From positions 38,463 through 102,462 of the forward strand of contig CAJQUW010003412.1 in assembly GCA_907163375.1 (NCBI GenBank): a stretch of DNA of 64,000 nt, in the 5' to 3' direction. Position numbers and translations under genes: made by a program. This stretch comes from Prostheceraeus crozeri. Taxonomy: Eukaryota > Platyhelminthes > Polycladida > Euryleptidae. Positions 12,226-23,400 of this stretch are shown piece after piece. How positions within the stretch are numbered: position 1 is the first letter of the stretch; each line of letters opens with the position of its first letter. The notes beneath the pieces are model-generated. The model was not told where the DNA came from. It did no database searches and saw only the letters and a program-made list of their open reading frames with translations.

Positions 12226-12369
12226 TCTCTTGAAGATATACAAAAGCCAATAGGCTGGGAAGGATAACACTTTGAAAAGATAAGAAATTTTGAGACCAAT
12301 CGGTGGTAAATGCACTCAATAATAAGGCCGCATACATCGTGCTGTCACAGGAGTTTGTCAGCAATCCTC

Positions 12370-12495
12370 CTACTTATGCATAAAAGCTGCGAACTTTTCA
12401 CGAATCCAGATAATAAAGCTTCGTAGATCATTCGATGTGTTCAATAATGTAATGGCCTCAGGAATTTCTCCTAAACTGGGATTTGTTCGGATTAA
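12370..12495 (-). CDS. SPC25: SPC25 terminal exon
   Basis: 42 codons including the TAG (plus-strand CTA at 12370-12372), preceded by a TTTTGATTTCAG acceptor. It is too short to stand out as an open frame. It was identified by its match to the Spc25 C-terminal alpha-helical ending and by exact phase agreement with the upstream exon. Confidence 0.85.
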   Translation of the reverse strand, partial: LIRTNPSLGEIPEAITLLNTSNDLRSFIIWIREKFAAFMHK

Positions 12496-15400
12496 CTGAA
12501 ATCAAAATAAGAAACGATCAATGACAAAACATCAGATATTTAGTAGCTGCTATATCACAAAAAGACACGCATACTTCATAAATCATCAATATGTTGCATA
12601 CTAAATGAATATGTAGCAATCTAATACATGTATTCACAAAATTTTGGAGATACATGTATTTCAAAATAATTTTGAATTCTACAGTTGCATTCCTATCATG
12701 ATTAAAGATATATAGCCAGGTGTGGATCTACGCAGTGATGTAGCTGTCATGGAGCCAAATTTTGATTAACATGTTGACGTATATCAATAAACCACTCTTA
12801 GCGATGTTAGTTTATAATGGTGCTATTAGATTGGGAATATAAAATATAAAAATAAAAATCGTGTTTGTAACGTAGCTTCAATTGCGTAATGACTAATTCA
12901 TTTACGCATTCGAACCTTCATTCTGATTTCCATACACTTAAAACATCTCACGATCATTTGAGGTTCGAGATTTGCAAACGTAAATGACTTTTCAGCCTAT
13001 AGTATAACTAGAACTTTTGTTATCGTTCATGATTCTCATTAAGAAGATTCTGATGCATCCGTCGAAAAATAGTACAATCAAACTATACGATCTTCATACA
13101 TTGCATCAATTTTCCTGAAAATCCTGTTTTAGTTTTACAACATCTCCGAACGATTTCAAGTCAACAAATCAAACTATGGAAATTCCTGGTTTTTCCTCAC
13201 TTTTCATAAAATTTCAGGTTTTCCAGGTTAAATCTCAAAATTTCAGGTTTTCCCACGTCGCGAACACCCTGAATTCAATACTGTGCTGTTACAAGTAAAT
13301 AACATAATTGGCATTAACAACTGAACGAATTACATCAACACCAAGACTATGCTTGCTATATATTTTTTGTAACATATGATACAATCACATTATACATTTA
13401 ATATTTTGAAAGGTCATCAATCAGATATTGTATTATTATTCACTCGACATTCTTTTCTACTTCAATTTCCGAAATCTCAAGTTTTGGGTATTCCCTCTCA
13501 TAAAAAATTGAGAAGTCAAGAGATTGACTAACGCTTCATGAATATTCTGTATATTTTTTCCGATTAATGCAAATACTCGTAATGTTAATATTAAATAGCA
13601 TGCACTACTGCTCAGGAGATGCAGAATGTCAGTGAACATGATTTCATGTATACTATATTCAGTTAATATTATTTGATTTGTTATGAAAGATAAGTAAAGT
13701 TTTATTTCCAAAGGAATGGAGTTACTGTCTTTACATTTCTCTTGGCATTGGTTTTACGGAGGTGGCACTCGTTCACTCTCTTTTATCTACCGTAGCGATA
13801 ATTCGATAAGTGACATCGACTGCGATTGCGATGTCGGCAATTATCTAGTTCGATGTCCTGTCTATAATGCCTCAATGTCAAAACATCAATTTAACATAAA
13901 GCACTTAACGCTGAGACGCAATTAATTTTTGCGAGTATTCATCAAATACTACTTTTAACACACCACTGAAACTGTCGTCTGCTCTTGCACCAGTAATAAT
14001 CAATAAATGGTGCTTTTTGAATAAAAGTATACGTGCATTTAATCAAGTTAAGTTGTTTACAGTGCCGAGCTTGCTACATGATAAATATTGTAAACCATTT
14101 ACTTGTAATCCTATGTCAACCCTCGTCATGATGGCATACTTTCCGAACGCGTATCGTTGGTTAGAGATGGCATCCGCTTTTCATAGTACTAAATGTTCAT
14201 GCTATAAACAACATCTTAGAATTTGAATTTGCCTATCTTTGAAAAAACTACACTTCTTTGAAAAAGTAGTGAAATTAAGCATCGAAGAAAGTCTTCTAAC
14301 TACCAGAATTGGCATGAATTATGTTATTATGATAAATTTGCGTCATTTGGGGTTCATTAAATTATGTCGAATTTATCTGAAATACGAAATCCCATTTCTT
14401 ATTTCACTGCAGGCTAAATAAATGAAAATGACTTCAACGAATTTGTTTAATATTCGTTCAAGGTGGACATTGTATATCTTTTTCGGACAGTACCACCAAA
14501 GAAATTGAAAACTACAATGATCGCGAAGCACCTTTCGTCTGATCTATCAGACATCTTCAGGCGTAATGAATTTTATTAATTTAACAAGTTAGGAAATTCA
14601 ATGTTTAGAAAATTGTAGTTTTCAATTTCTTGGTTGGTACTGTTCAAAAATAAGAGGGCTTCACCACGCGAAAGTAAACATTTCGAGTTAAAAATGAAAT
14701 TCAAGTTATGTTTTCTCATTCATACTTCTGAAAAGCTCTGATTCTCTAGTTCCTAGAACATGTCTCACTTTTTTCCTATCTTCTGTGGTTCAATAGTAGT
14801 AGTCGATGTTTGAAGCTTGGCGAAAAAACAAGTTTTTGACGTCGCGCTTGTCACTTATCAAGCCTAATATTCAAGCTCTTGATTTTCATTAATGTTGATG
14901 TGTGGGAATCCATTTCTTTGTGGATGTATAATCAATTGGTAATGCTTAGTAATTAGACGACAGGTGATGTAGTCATAACATCTTTGAACTCCATTTTTCC
15001 AGGTGAATTAAATTTATGCAGTTGAAATTCCGTTACCAAATTTTCCATGTTTTTGTTGTCACTCAAAATCATTTTTGTGTGAGTAACTGAATTTCATCAG
15101 AAAGAAAGCATTTTGATGCATATTAACACGTTGCATATTCAGCTATCGAAATTTTGATATTTTCCATTGTTAAATGAGGCAACATTTTTATGAAATTCCG
15201 TTACCGGTAACGGAATTTCAAATGTTCATCAAGTCATAAAATCACATAAAAAGCTGGTTTTACGCTGGTTTCTACCTCGATTACAATACCCATTTGACAT
15301 GCCATCTTTCTACGAGTATTTTCGTTTATTATCAGAACTGATAATTTCATTCTTGGTTGAGATTGCAAAACAATAGCTATCACCTAGATGTAGGCCTACT

Positions 15401-17999
15401 GAGTCAATACTTTTGTTGATTTAAGAAAGCAAAATGATTAAATTATTTGCGGTAAAAATAAAACAAATAAATATAAATGATGTAACTCTATGATTAAGGA
15501 TGCATTGTTGTCTGTGTAACTATACGAAACGTAGGTACACAGCCTACTACTGAATAATTTCTGACGTTTGTCATCGGTGGAAATATACGATTTACAGATT
15601 GTCAAGATTAAAATAATTGTGCAGGGTGAGGTGGGAATCTTCAGGTCTCCCTCACATTTCTCATGAATGTTAATTAATCACATCAATTTCTTATGAATGT
15701 TAACTAATCACATCAAACTACTAGCTCATTGTTACACTTATCTTGGCAAATATTGATGGTTGTGTAGGCATATATACTCCTTAGTCCAACATTAAATGCA
15801 CAAAACGGTGAATATCAAGGTAGGATTTGTGTTTACGTCAAGTTCAAATCTTCAGCTGCTGTCTCTATTTCTACTGCCCACAGTACATTCCCTCCGCATC
15901 TGCACCCTTAATATGAGGACCAATGTCCACTTTCACAGAAACGTTTGCTGTGAAGAAGACAACGTTTTTGCATGACCACACCAACACTGCATCCAGTATT
16001 CATGTTGAATGCTATCGAGATTTATGTTAACAAACTTAGTTACAATTGCGATTCATTCATCAAACCGTTTTATCTCAAATGTTTCAAACATACACTCCCA
16101 CATCAAACTGCTTGCTCCCTTCAATATCATCATATCCGTAATGAATAACATTCTAAAATGAACAGAGATGGTTGCTTTTCAATCATGAAAAAATGAGTGG
16201 GGGGGGGAACTAATAAAGATGCATTCTTACCACCCATTAATGCAGTTTGTGTAAATGTCCAGTGTTTAAGCCTAGGCATATATCACAGGTGTACTCATAT
16301 GTAATAGATTATTTTCTCGAGTTGAATGTCTAATTGACTATTTAATACATCCATACCTTGATCTGCAGACCTAATGTACTACCTATATAAGCCTAGAAAG
16401 TTGATTATGCTGACAATAATACGATGATCATAATTTCATAGGTTGCTGTAAGAGGAATGAATTCATTTTGTTCCACTATTGGGCAACATGAAATGAAAAA
16501 AATGATATCATCAACATCTTCGATTGTTTTCCAAGAATTCTCGAGTGCTGGGAATCCCTGAAGCATTTCTATTTATGCATGTATCTATGATGTAATTATG
16601 GGCTATGATGTGGTTTGAAAGTCAAATGGTTGTGGCAATAATGCGTAAGGATAGAAATTAACAAAGGGACGTAATGAACATTTGAAATTCCGTTACCATG
16701 TTGCACCAATTACTTTTTTATTTCATTAATGGAACAATTATCACAACTGGGACAATATTTGGTGACAACGTTTTCTACAAACAATAAAACGATATGGCAT
16801 TCACCACATTTTCATAATGGAACAGCATGTTATGAGACATGTGCTATATACCTGTAAAAGTGATGTTACCTTTTTGAAATTCCGTTACCGAGCAGTTTTA
16901 TGGGCACAGATTGAAGAACATGAATTTCTCAAAAATTCTTTTCTGTGTCATTGAAGAGCCCACCGAAGTGTCACACATGACACATTTCAAAAGGAAAATA
17001 TATCTTCATTGACTGAGTAGCAGTCATGTTAACAGTGAAAAATGAAATTCCGTTGCTGCTTAGCCAGCCCCAAGAATAAAGATTTTGTTTAATGATGACA
17101 TCGGTAATTTGGTATAAAAAGTGACAACAAAATGAACTCCTTTAGTTTCTACAAAAATTCATGATTATTTTCTATCACATACTTGAACAACTCCTAATAC
17201 CTTTGTGGGTGATGTGAATAAGGTTCACACCACTCAAAGAATTGTATGTATTTATAAATCATAATAGAGTATTGATTTGAAGCCACATGACTGATATGGT
17301 TCTAGTCAAATCAAATCAGAATTGCTGAAACCACCAAATAATATTACAGAAATAAAGAAAATTTGTAATTTTCCAAATATGCTTTTGAAAAAAGATAATT
17401 TAGTTGACCTTCCAGTGGGTCAAAGTCAAAACCACTTTTACAGCATATCAGAGACGCCTATAAGTTAGCTGCTGTAAAACGCACAAACTAAGGCAAAGGA
17501 TTTTAAAAAAACAAACATACTTACCTCATACAAATCGTCATCATTCACTCGTAGGATAACCTCACACTTCGAACTGTCAGCTCCTGAGTTCTCATTTGGA
17601 TCAACGAGATAATCGAACATGATTTGCAGTCGCCGATCGGATAATTTTGAAACTCGCAATCCCAAGACATCTTCATACAACTTAACTTCCTCTTCCAATT
17701 GTTCCGCGTGAGCCACCGATAGCTTCTCTTCAAATGATAATACCTTCCTATCCTTGGACAAACGATCCCGAAGGTTCTGCAGCTGGTCATTTAGAGAAAT
17801 TCTCACTTCGTCACTATCCTTCAGTCGAGACTGAACTTCCGCTAACTGTCCTTTAAGTGCATTCAACCGTGCCTCGCTTGATAAGAGTTTATCTCGCTGC
17901 GACTGAAGTTTAACTCTGGCTAAATTTGCTAGTTTATCCAGTTCTTCATTGTCGACTTTGCTATGTGCAAGAATTCCGTTTTCGTTCTCAGCCATAGAA
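12370..17999 (-). CDS. SPC25: Kinetochore protein Spc25 (two coding exons)
   Basis: Spc25 pairs with Spc24 in the NDC80 complex and anchors it at the inner kinetochore. The first exon (17525-17999) encodes a long heptad-rich coiled coil, then the start of the C-terminal globular (RWD) domain: a LYEDVLGLRVSKL segment resembling the family LYKDRLGLEIRKI motif, then IMFDYLVDP and VNDDDLYE. The second exon (12370-12495) supplies the rest: GEIPEAITLLNTSNDL and IREKFAAF, matching the family's GL..L...LN.T.DF...VR.AF ending, and TAG. The donor (GAG/GTAAGT) and acceptor (TTTCAG/TTA) are both phase 0 across a 5-kb intron. Starting at ATG 17993-17995 gives 198 residues, slightly shorter than the roughly 220 of vertebrate forms. 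An AG acceptor lies just 5' of that ATG, so upstream exons, perhaps extending the N-terminus, are possible. Confidence 0.87.
13177..13271 (-). mobile_element. Isolated transposon terminus (hAT-like)
   Basis: On the minus strand the end reads CAGGGTGTTCGCGACG followed by repeated GGAAAACCTGAAATTTT units. This is the pattern of a hAT-type terminus with subterminal repeats. No partner terminus was found, so this is a solo end or one half of a decayed element in the SPC25 intron. Confidence 0.35.
14485..14645. mobile_element. Short fold-back element (about 160 bp)
   Basis: Arms 14485-14518 and 14611-14645 are inverted copies (ACAGTACC, then AGAAATTGAAAACTACAAT) with a few mismatches. Between them, on the minus strand, is CCTGAAGATGTCTGAT then ATCAGACGAAAGG. 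This is a stem followed by GAAA, like the 3' ends of the Penelope-like copies elsewhere in this window. Confidence 0.5.
15024..17057. repeat. Dispersed GAAATTCCGTTACC motif cluster
   Basis: The 14-mer occurs perfectly at 15024-15037, 15192-15205, 16684-16697 and 16876-16889, and inverted at 15206-15219. A degraded version is at 17044-17057. All lie in the SPC25 intron. They are spaced irregularly and embedded in otherwise unrelated sequence, so this is not an ordinary tandem array. Confidence 0.8.
15191..15220. repeat. 30-bp perfect palindrome
   Basis: Two copies of the dispersed motif meet head to head, giving a perfect palindrome centred on ACCGGT with no loop. Confidence 0.95.
17525..17999 (-). 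CDS. SPC25: SPC25 exon with start codon and coiled coil
   Basis: The acceptor TTTTTCAG at 18000-18007 (minus strand) precedes TTCT and the ATG at 17995. The donor GTAAGTATG starts at 17524. The 157 codons end in DDLYE. A longer open frame back to 18016 only reads through the acceptor and is not used. Confidence 0.85.
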
Positions 18000-18007
18000 C
18001 TGAAAAA

Positions 18008-20478
18008 GTCAAACATAAATCAATGGTCGCTCATGTGTGTCTAAAATTCTTTTATATTTCGGGCATGTACATGCATATTCAAGTGATGCATGTCGGTCTT
18101 CTTAACTACTACCAATCAGTGTCAGTCTTCAAATAATGTGCGATATGTAATGGCCTGAGGCGGTAAGATGATACTGGCTTGACCTCTTGAGGGAAGACGG
18201 GTTTGCAATTTTTGATCATTGTCTCAAGTTCTGAATTAGCGTAACTCCAGAGTTGGCACAGTTTCAATGCAAATTGGACGGGCACAGTTTGTCATCGGCA
18301 CTTGAAACGGTTTTTTCATTTGCGCAACTCGGCAGTTGAGTGAAAATAACAAGGACGAGCAGTGCTCGCCCTCCGTCCTCAACAGGTTAAAGCGCATGAT
18401 GAATATGAACTAGACACAAATTTCTCCTGAAGTATTTAGTACCAAAATTGTATCAGATTATCATGAAATAAAGCAACGCTATGTGATAAGAATCAATCGT
18501 GTTCGGAAATTTTGCCGTGCCTGGACATTCGATTCGAAATGCAGCCGTATCAGATCCGGACATGTGTCCAGATGGTTTGCATGTCCAAACCTTATAATTG
18601 CTCTTACCTACAAATCCGGTGGAATAAACGAGTACCTCGGAGGGCATTCAAGGAAAGAGGTGGACCGCAATTATCGACTACAAGATCGACCGCATTAAAT
18701 ATTTTTTTATTTGAATTTTGCTAGAATTGTCCGTTGCGCCGGTGAACTCAGATCCAACTCGGCATCATCTCATGTATCAGCCAATGCATGATAAATCTAA
18801 ATGAAAAGAAATCGACTGGTTAGCTCATTTTTCACGGTTGATTACCAACAAGCATTCTCGACGCTAGTGGAGACTAGTAGGTAATCGTTGCTTCTTTAGC
18901 ATGAAGTGTTCTATTCCTTCATGTTGTTAATATTTTGATTGATGTATATAATTTACATTTGCCAGGGAGATGGCCAGAATTCAAGCTTCAAATTCCCGGG
19001 CGATTCACGAGCCACTTAATCGAATTTCCACGCTATTTTTCTACATTGATATGCTATTCCAATTACACGATTCAAAAAAGTAAATGTAGAAGAGTAAAAA
19101 GTAATATGCCGAAATAGCAAATGTAGAAGAGACTAATTGAAGCCACATCCCGTCTGACGGAGAGCAATCTTAGCAAGCCTCTCACCAATAAGATTCTTGA
19201 CACGTTTCGAACACATTCCAGGAAGTTGAGTTGGGGCGCTGGCCTACAGATGAAGACAATGCTCCATCATAGAACGAATAGAGGACTTGCAAAGATAGCA
19301 GAGTTTGTGGTGGAAGATGACTGCTGGCACGATTGAAACTACCAATGCGCTGAGCTGCCTGTTTACTGATGGACTGGATATACAGTTTCCATGACATATC
19401 TTTGGTAACCGCCAATCTAAGGAAAAAACCGGCTAAAACTAAAATTCCGAAAAATCAGTGGATTTCTTCACGAAATGATTGATTGACAGCAAGTTGAAGT
19501 TGAGTATCACGATGCATGCGGGTTTGCAGATTGTAACTCGTATCTTGAAAAATATGACATTCATTCTGTGATAAAACCAGATGATATGTTTTTATAACGA
19601 ACGACAAGCGATGTTGTCTTTCTCTACGATTGCTCTGCCCTTTTCTTGTGCCTTTAGAACAAATGTAGACTTCAGCACCATTTTGGCCCATTAGTTCATG
19701 TAACAGAAGTTGTTAGATACTCCCAGAATTATCGTCAAATGAATGAAAAGAAATGAAAATAAATACATGAATAAAACTGGTTTATACATGAATTAAGCAT
19801 TTACCACTTTCTACATGTGGACGAGCTTCAATAATCCCACTGTCATTCTTCTGTGTTGAGTATTCAGTAAGAATGCAGAGCGTATTTCAATAGTAGCTTC
19901 GGTCTCATCAGATCCAGATTTGAACCCAGGTCTCATCAACTCAGAGAAAACACTATATCAAAAAGTCTCTGCACCGGAAAATCTCAGCTCCCAAATCAAG
20001 CAATGTGAAGAACAGTCACTTAGAAAACATTTCTTCTTTTTTTTGGAAGTATACTAAATGTGCTAATGCTTGTAACTGGAGCAGAAAATCATGATTTGCA
20101 AGAACAAATAATAATTAAATAACATACTTCGCAGCAGAAATCTTGATAAAGTAAGGTATAGTGGATTTCTGAACAGCTTCAGTTACAATCTCTACAAAAG
20201 AACATTTTCAGTAAGCTGCAAAATTGATCGTGTTAATAGAATCTGAGAGCGACCAACAATTGTGACATTATTGTGATATTCAGGTTTGTTTAAAATTCTT
20301 CGAATTTCCATATTTTGAGCTCAAGTCAAAACGTTACTTTCGGTATAAAATTCATTTAACATCACCTTATCTTCTATATATGTGAGAGTAAATTGCCATG
20401 ATGTGAAAAATGCTGAAGGGCAATATTTTGCTCTATTCGGAGTGTAGAATTAATTTCATAGAAATATTCGTGCAATCA
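18008..20478. other. Interval upstream of SPC25; LINE relic only
   Basis: Contains presumed 5' sequence of SPC25 (including a somewhat GC-richer patch at about 18170-18390), a LINE reverse-transcriptase fragment at 19144-19415, and short open frames without recognisable content. No promoter element could be assigned with confidence. Confidence 0.4.
19144..19415 (-). pseudogene. LINE reverse transcriptase C-terminal fragment
   Basis: Minus-strand translation shows the region downstream of the RT palm seen in CR1/L2/jockey-like LINEs: TKDMSWKLYIQSISKQAAQRIG, then a frame change, then KSSIRSMMEHCLHLW-like and CSKRVKNLIGERLAKIALRQ. A TAG interrupts the second part and a frameshift lies near 19300. 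It is 5'-truncated and dead. The clade is inferred from the phrase pattern only. Confidence 0.6.
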
Positions 20479-20484
20479 CAATTG

Positions 20485-23400
20485 CAGGCCTCCCACGCCT
20501 TCGAAAAATTTTTTTTAGGTTTTACAAATATGAATTTGTAGGGATAGTACATTGAAAAAGCAAAAAATCTGACTGTTCATCAATAAAAATATATTCTCCT
20601 TCTCAAAAATAGGAATCAAAATGATAAAGTTTCATATAAAAAACACAGACTTATAAACTTAACAAAGTATAGATTATTAACGATATGCTCAATCAATCAA
20701 ACGAGTACAACGCATGAGTTACAAATGTAATACTCTATGTATTCGAACACAAGCATTGTACGCTCGTATTATGATTCTTAGGCATATAATTGTTTAAAAT
20801 GTTCGCGCAATCAATTCAGAACGTCAGTCAAGAATAGAAAACCATAACGAGTTCTATTATTCTTTTTATAATATAAATTAACTCCAATATAAACGATTAT
20901 TAGAAAAAATCTAACCTTCAGTCTTGTGAAAACAAATAGGTAGAAACGGAATGTAAATCCAAAAACTTGAAGTGTTCGAAAACATATGAGTAATTACAGG
21001 AAGGGAGTACACTTATATAATTCATCACTACTGCTTGTCTAATTCTAGTCTTTGTTTCTTTAGAAGACCTATCTCCTGCTGAAGCTTTCTTTTTCTCTCA
21101 GCTCCCATTTCAATCTGGGAGCTTGCAGCTTGCAATTTTTGGGAGCTCAGAAGCTTTGCGCTTAATGCAGCTTGCAACTTCTTGTTCCTGTCTGACATGG
21201 CCTCATCTGCCACTCGAATTCCTTCCTCCTTACTCATAATTCTCTCATCTATCTCAGATAATCCACTTTTCTTTTGTCGTTCAATTTTGTTCTTATCTTT
21301 ATTTAGTGTACTCTGTTGTGATTCAGCATCCGCTAATCTTCGTTTGGATTCAAGATCATTGTGATCTCGCTGTCTTGAATTTTTAACAGATTGCAGTAAT
21401 TCGTTTGTTATGATAAATTTCGTGACCTTCCCTGAAACGATCAGTTTGTCACGAACATTTCTCAATGCACCGAGCGTATCCTCATTAAGCGACGAACCAT
21501 GAGCCTGCAAGATAGCTTTGTTTAGAGAAAAACCTTTCTCTGGACCGGAATTTCCATGTGACAATGACAGAACACATTTAACCAAAGCAGCCAATTGAGG
21601 AAATTTTGCCCGACCATTTTTATTTTGAATCTGGAAGACGCGAGCCCAGTACTCATCAATTGGTACAAGGGTTTCATTTTCATCCTTTTTGTCAATTTCG
21701 CACCATTGAGTTTCTACCTCTTTCCAATAGGAATGCTGGTTTCTTCTACTTTGATGCTTGTCCGTCATTGGAATTCTGTGCCATTCTTTGGGGATATCCT
21801 CAGTTTTATATTCACGCCACTGACATCGAATAATATCGCATATGTCTTCATTGGTCAAGTTTTCATTCACGGAAAATACCCTATGCATTTCTTTGGACAT
21901 ACTTGGTGCAATTGTGAGTGCCAGCCTAGAAATTGCTTTTAGCGACCAAGATTCTAAGCGATTGTGTGAGTGTAAAGCTTGGGCATCTTTGATAATCTCG
22001 TTTGTTATGGGCAGTTGTGCTTGCAAGTAACCTGCAGCTTTCACAAAAAACCTCAAACAATTCGATTGGACATCATGTTTTTCCTTTTCAGATACATTAT
22101 TCTCGCACAGCAAAACCAAAACTCGTGTTCCTATGTCAACTTTGTTGAGATGTTTCAGATGTTTCGAGAAATTCATGGAGGAGAAGTCTGATTTGCTATT
22201 AACATGAGACGCCTTCATGAATTTCTGGGTGACGTTGCTCATCAGTTTGATCATGTTATCGTGCATATTGTGTACCATTGGCTCACTTGTTTGATGCGCT
22301 GTGAGATACCTCTCAAAATCCGTTGCAGCATATGCAACGAAGCTGATGTAGACTTGTGCGATCGGATCGGTCAGAGCTTTAACAATCCTTTGGTATCGAG
22401 GCGTGTTTTCAATCTCTCTTTTGAAGGATTTTTGCTCTGGGAGATAAACAAGAAAATATTGCTTTAAATTTGGATACTGTTCAAGTATTCGCAAACACAC
22501 CTTCCGAAGAGACAGCCATCTTGAGGTAACGTGTCGCAACGCAACTCGTGGGGTTATATCAGTGAATGTCTCCATCATTTCATAGTCTTCACGACGAGCA
22601 GCGGACAATTTGAAGTAAGACGAAATGTCTATTACGAGTTTGTCTATGTCAAAGCCCAAAACAGTCAAACCTTGACGAAAAGCATTATGTACTTTATGTA
22701 AAGTACATGTACCAATGTCTACAATAGTTGTCTGCTTATTTCCGCAATGTCCCTTAAGCATGTCCTGGAATGCTTTGTTCACATTTGGACCATCCATACC
22801 GATGTGAATCAGCAAATGGGAACTCAACTGCATTTGATCTATCAACTTGAAGAAATGCTCCAAGAGTTGTTCACTGGTACAATGACCGGTAAACAGTGAA
22901 CCACAATACACAGAAACTATATTGTTTTCTTTTTCGGACCAGAATTGGGCATATCCATCGTACTGTTTCTTGACCTGTGATGTTATAGTTTCGTCAAATT
23001 TGAAACTATACGGACTGTTTCTCAAATCTCGAATATTTTCCTCTCGTATATAAGGTGATATCCCAAACTGGATGACATACTTCATCTTCGTTTCACTCAT
23101 CTGGTAGCTTTTAACAATTTTTGAATCTGGAAATTGTTCTCTCAATATTTCTGTATCCTCAGTGGCACTCGAGAAGGAATAGTTACAATTGACATATTTT
23201 AAAGCTTGCAATATTTCTGCTCTCAGAACCTTGCTTTCCTCAGTGAGCAGTATCGTATTCGGCAATTGAATTGTACCTTTACCACTCATGGTAAAAGTTT
23301 GTTGTCTTTTCCTTCCAGAAAACACATTAGCGGCAGCTTTGTGTTTGTCACCTCTGGCATGAATCTTAATTTGTGCAATACCGGATTTATCCATCTTTGA

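Larger units (their letters stand above)
4607..12369. other. Intergenic stretch with repeats only
   Basis: No coding sequence could be supported between the terminal exon at 4040-4606 and the SPC25 3' end. The interval holds the inverted repeat pair (4767-5325 and 7081-7352), a MITE, two long hairpins near 8 kb, the CATG-rich repeat family at 5.6-6.0 and 10.9-11.5 kb, a small fold-back at 11.75 kb, and a diffuse direct duplication near 9115-9395 sharing the phrase CTATCTTCATTT or AATATCTTCATTT. The rest is AT-rich and featureless. Confidence 0.55.

Noticed and set aside
21182-22467. Several plus-strand open frames of 60-115 codons
   Set aside because: They are shadows of the minus-strand transposase.
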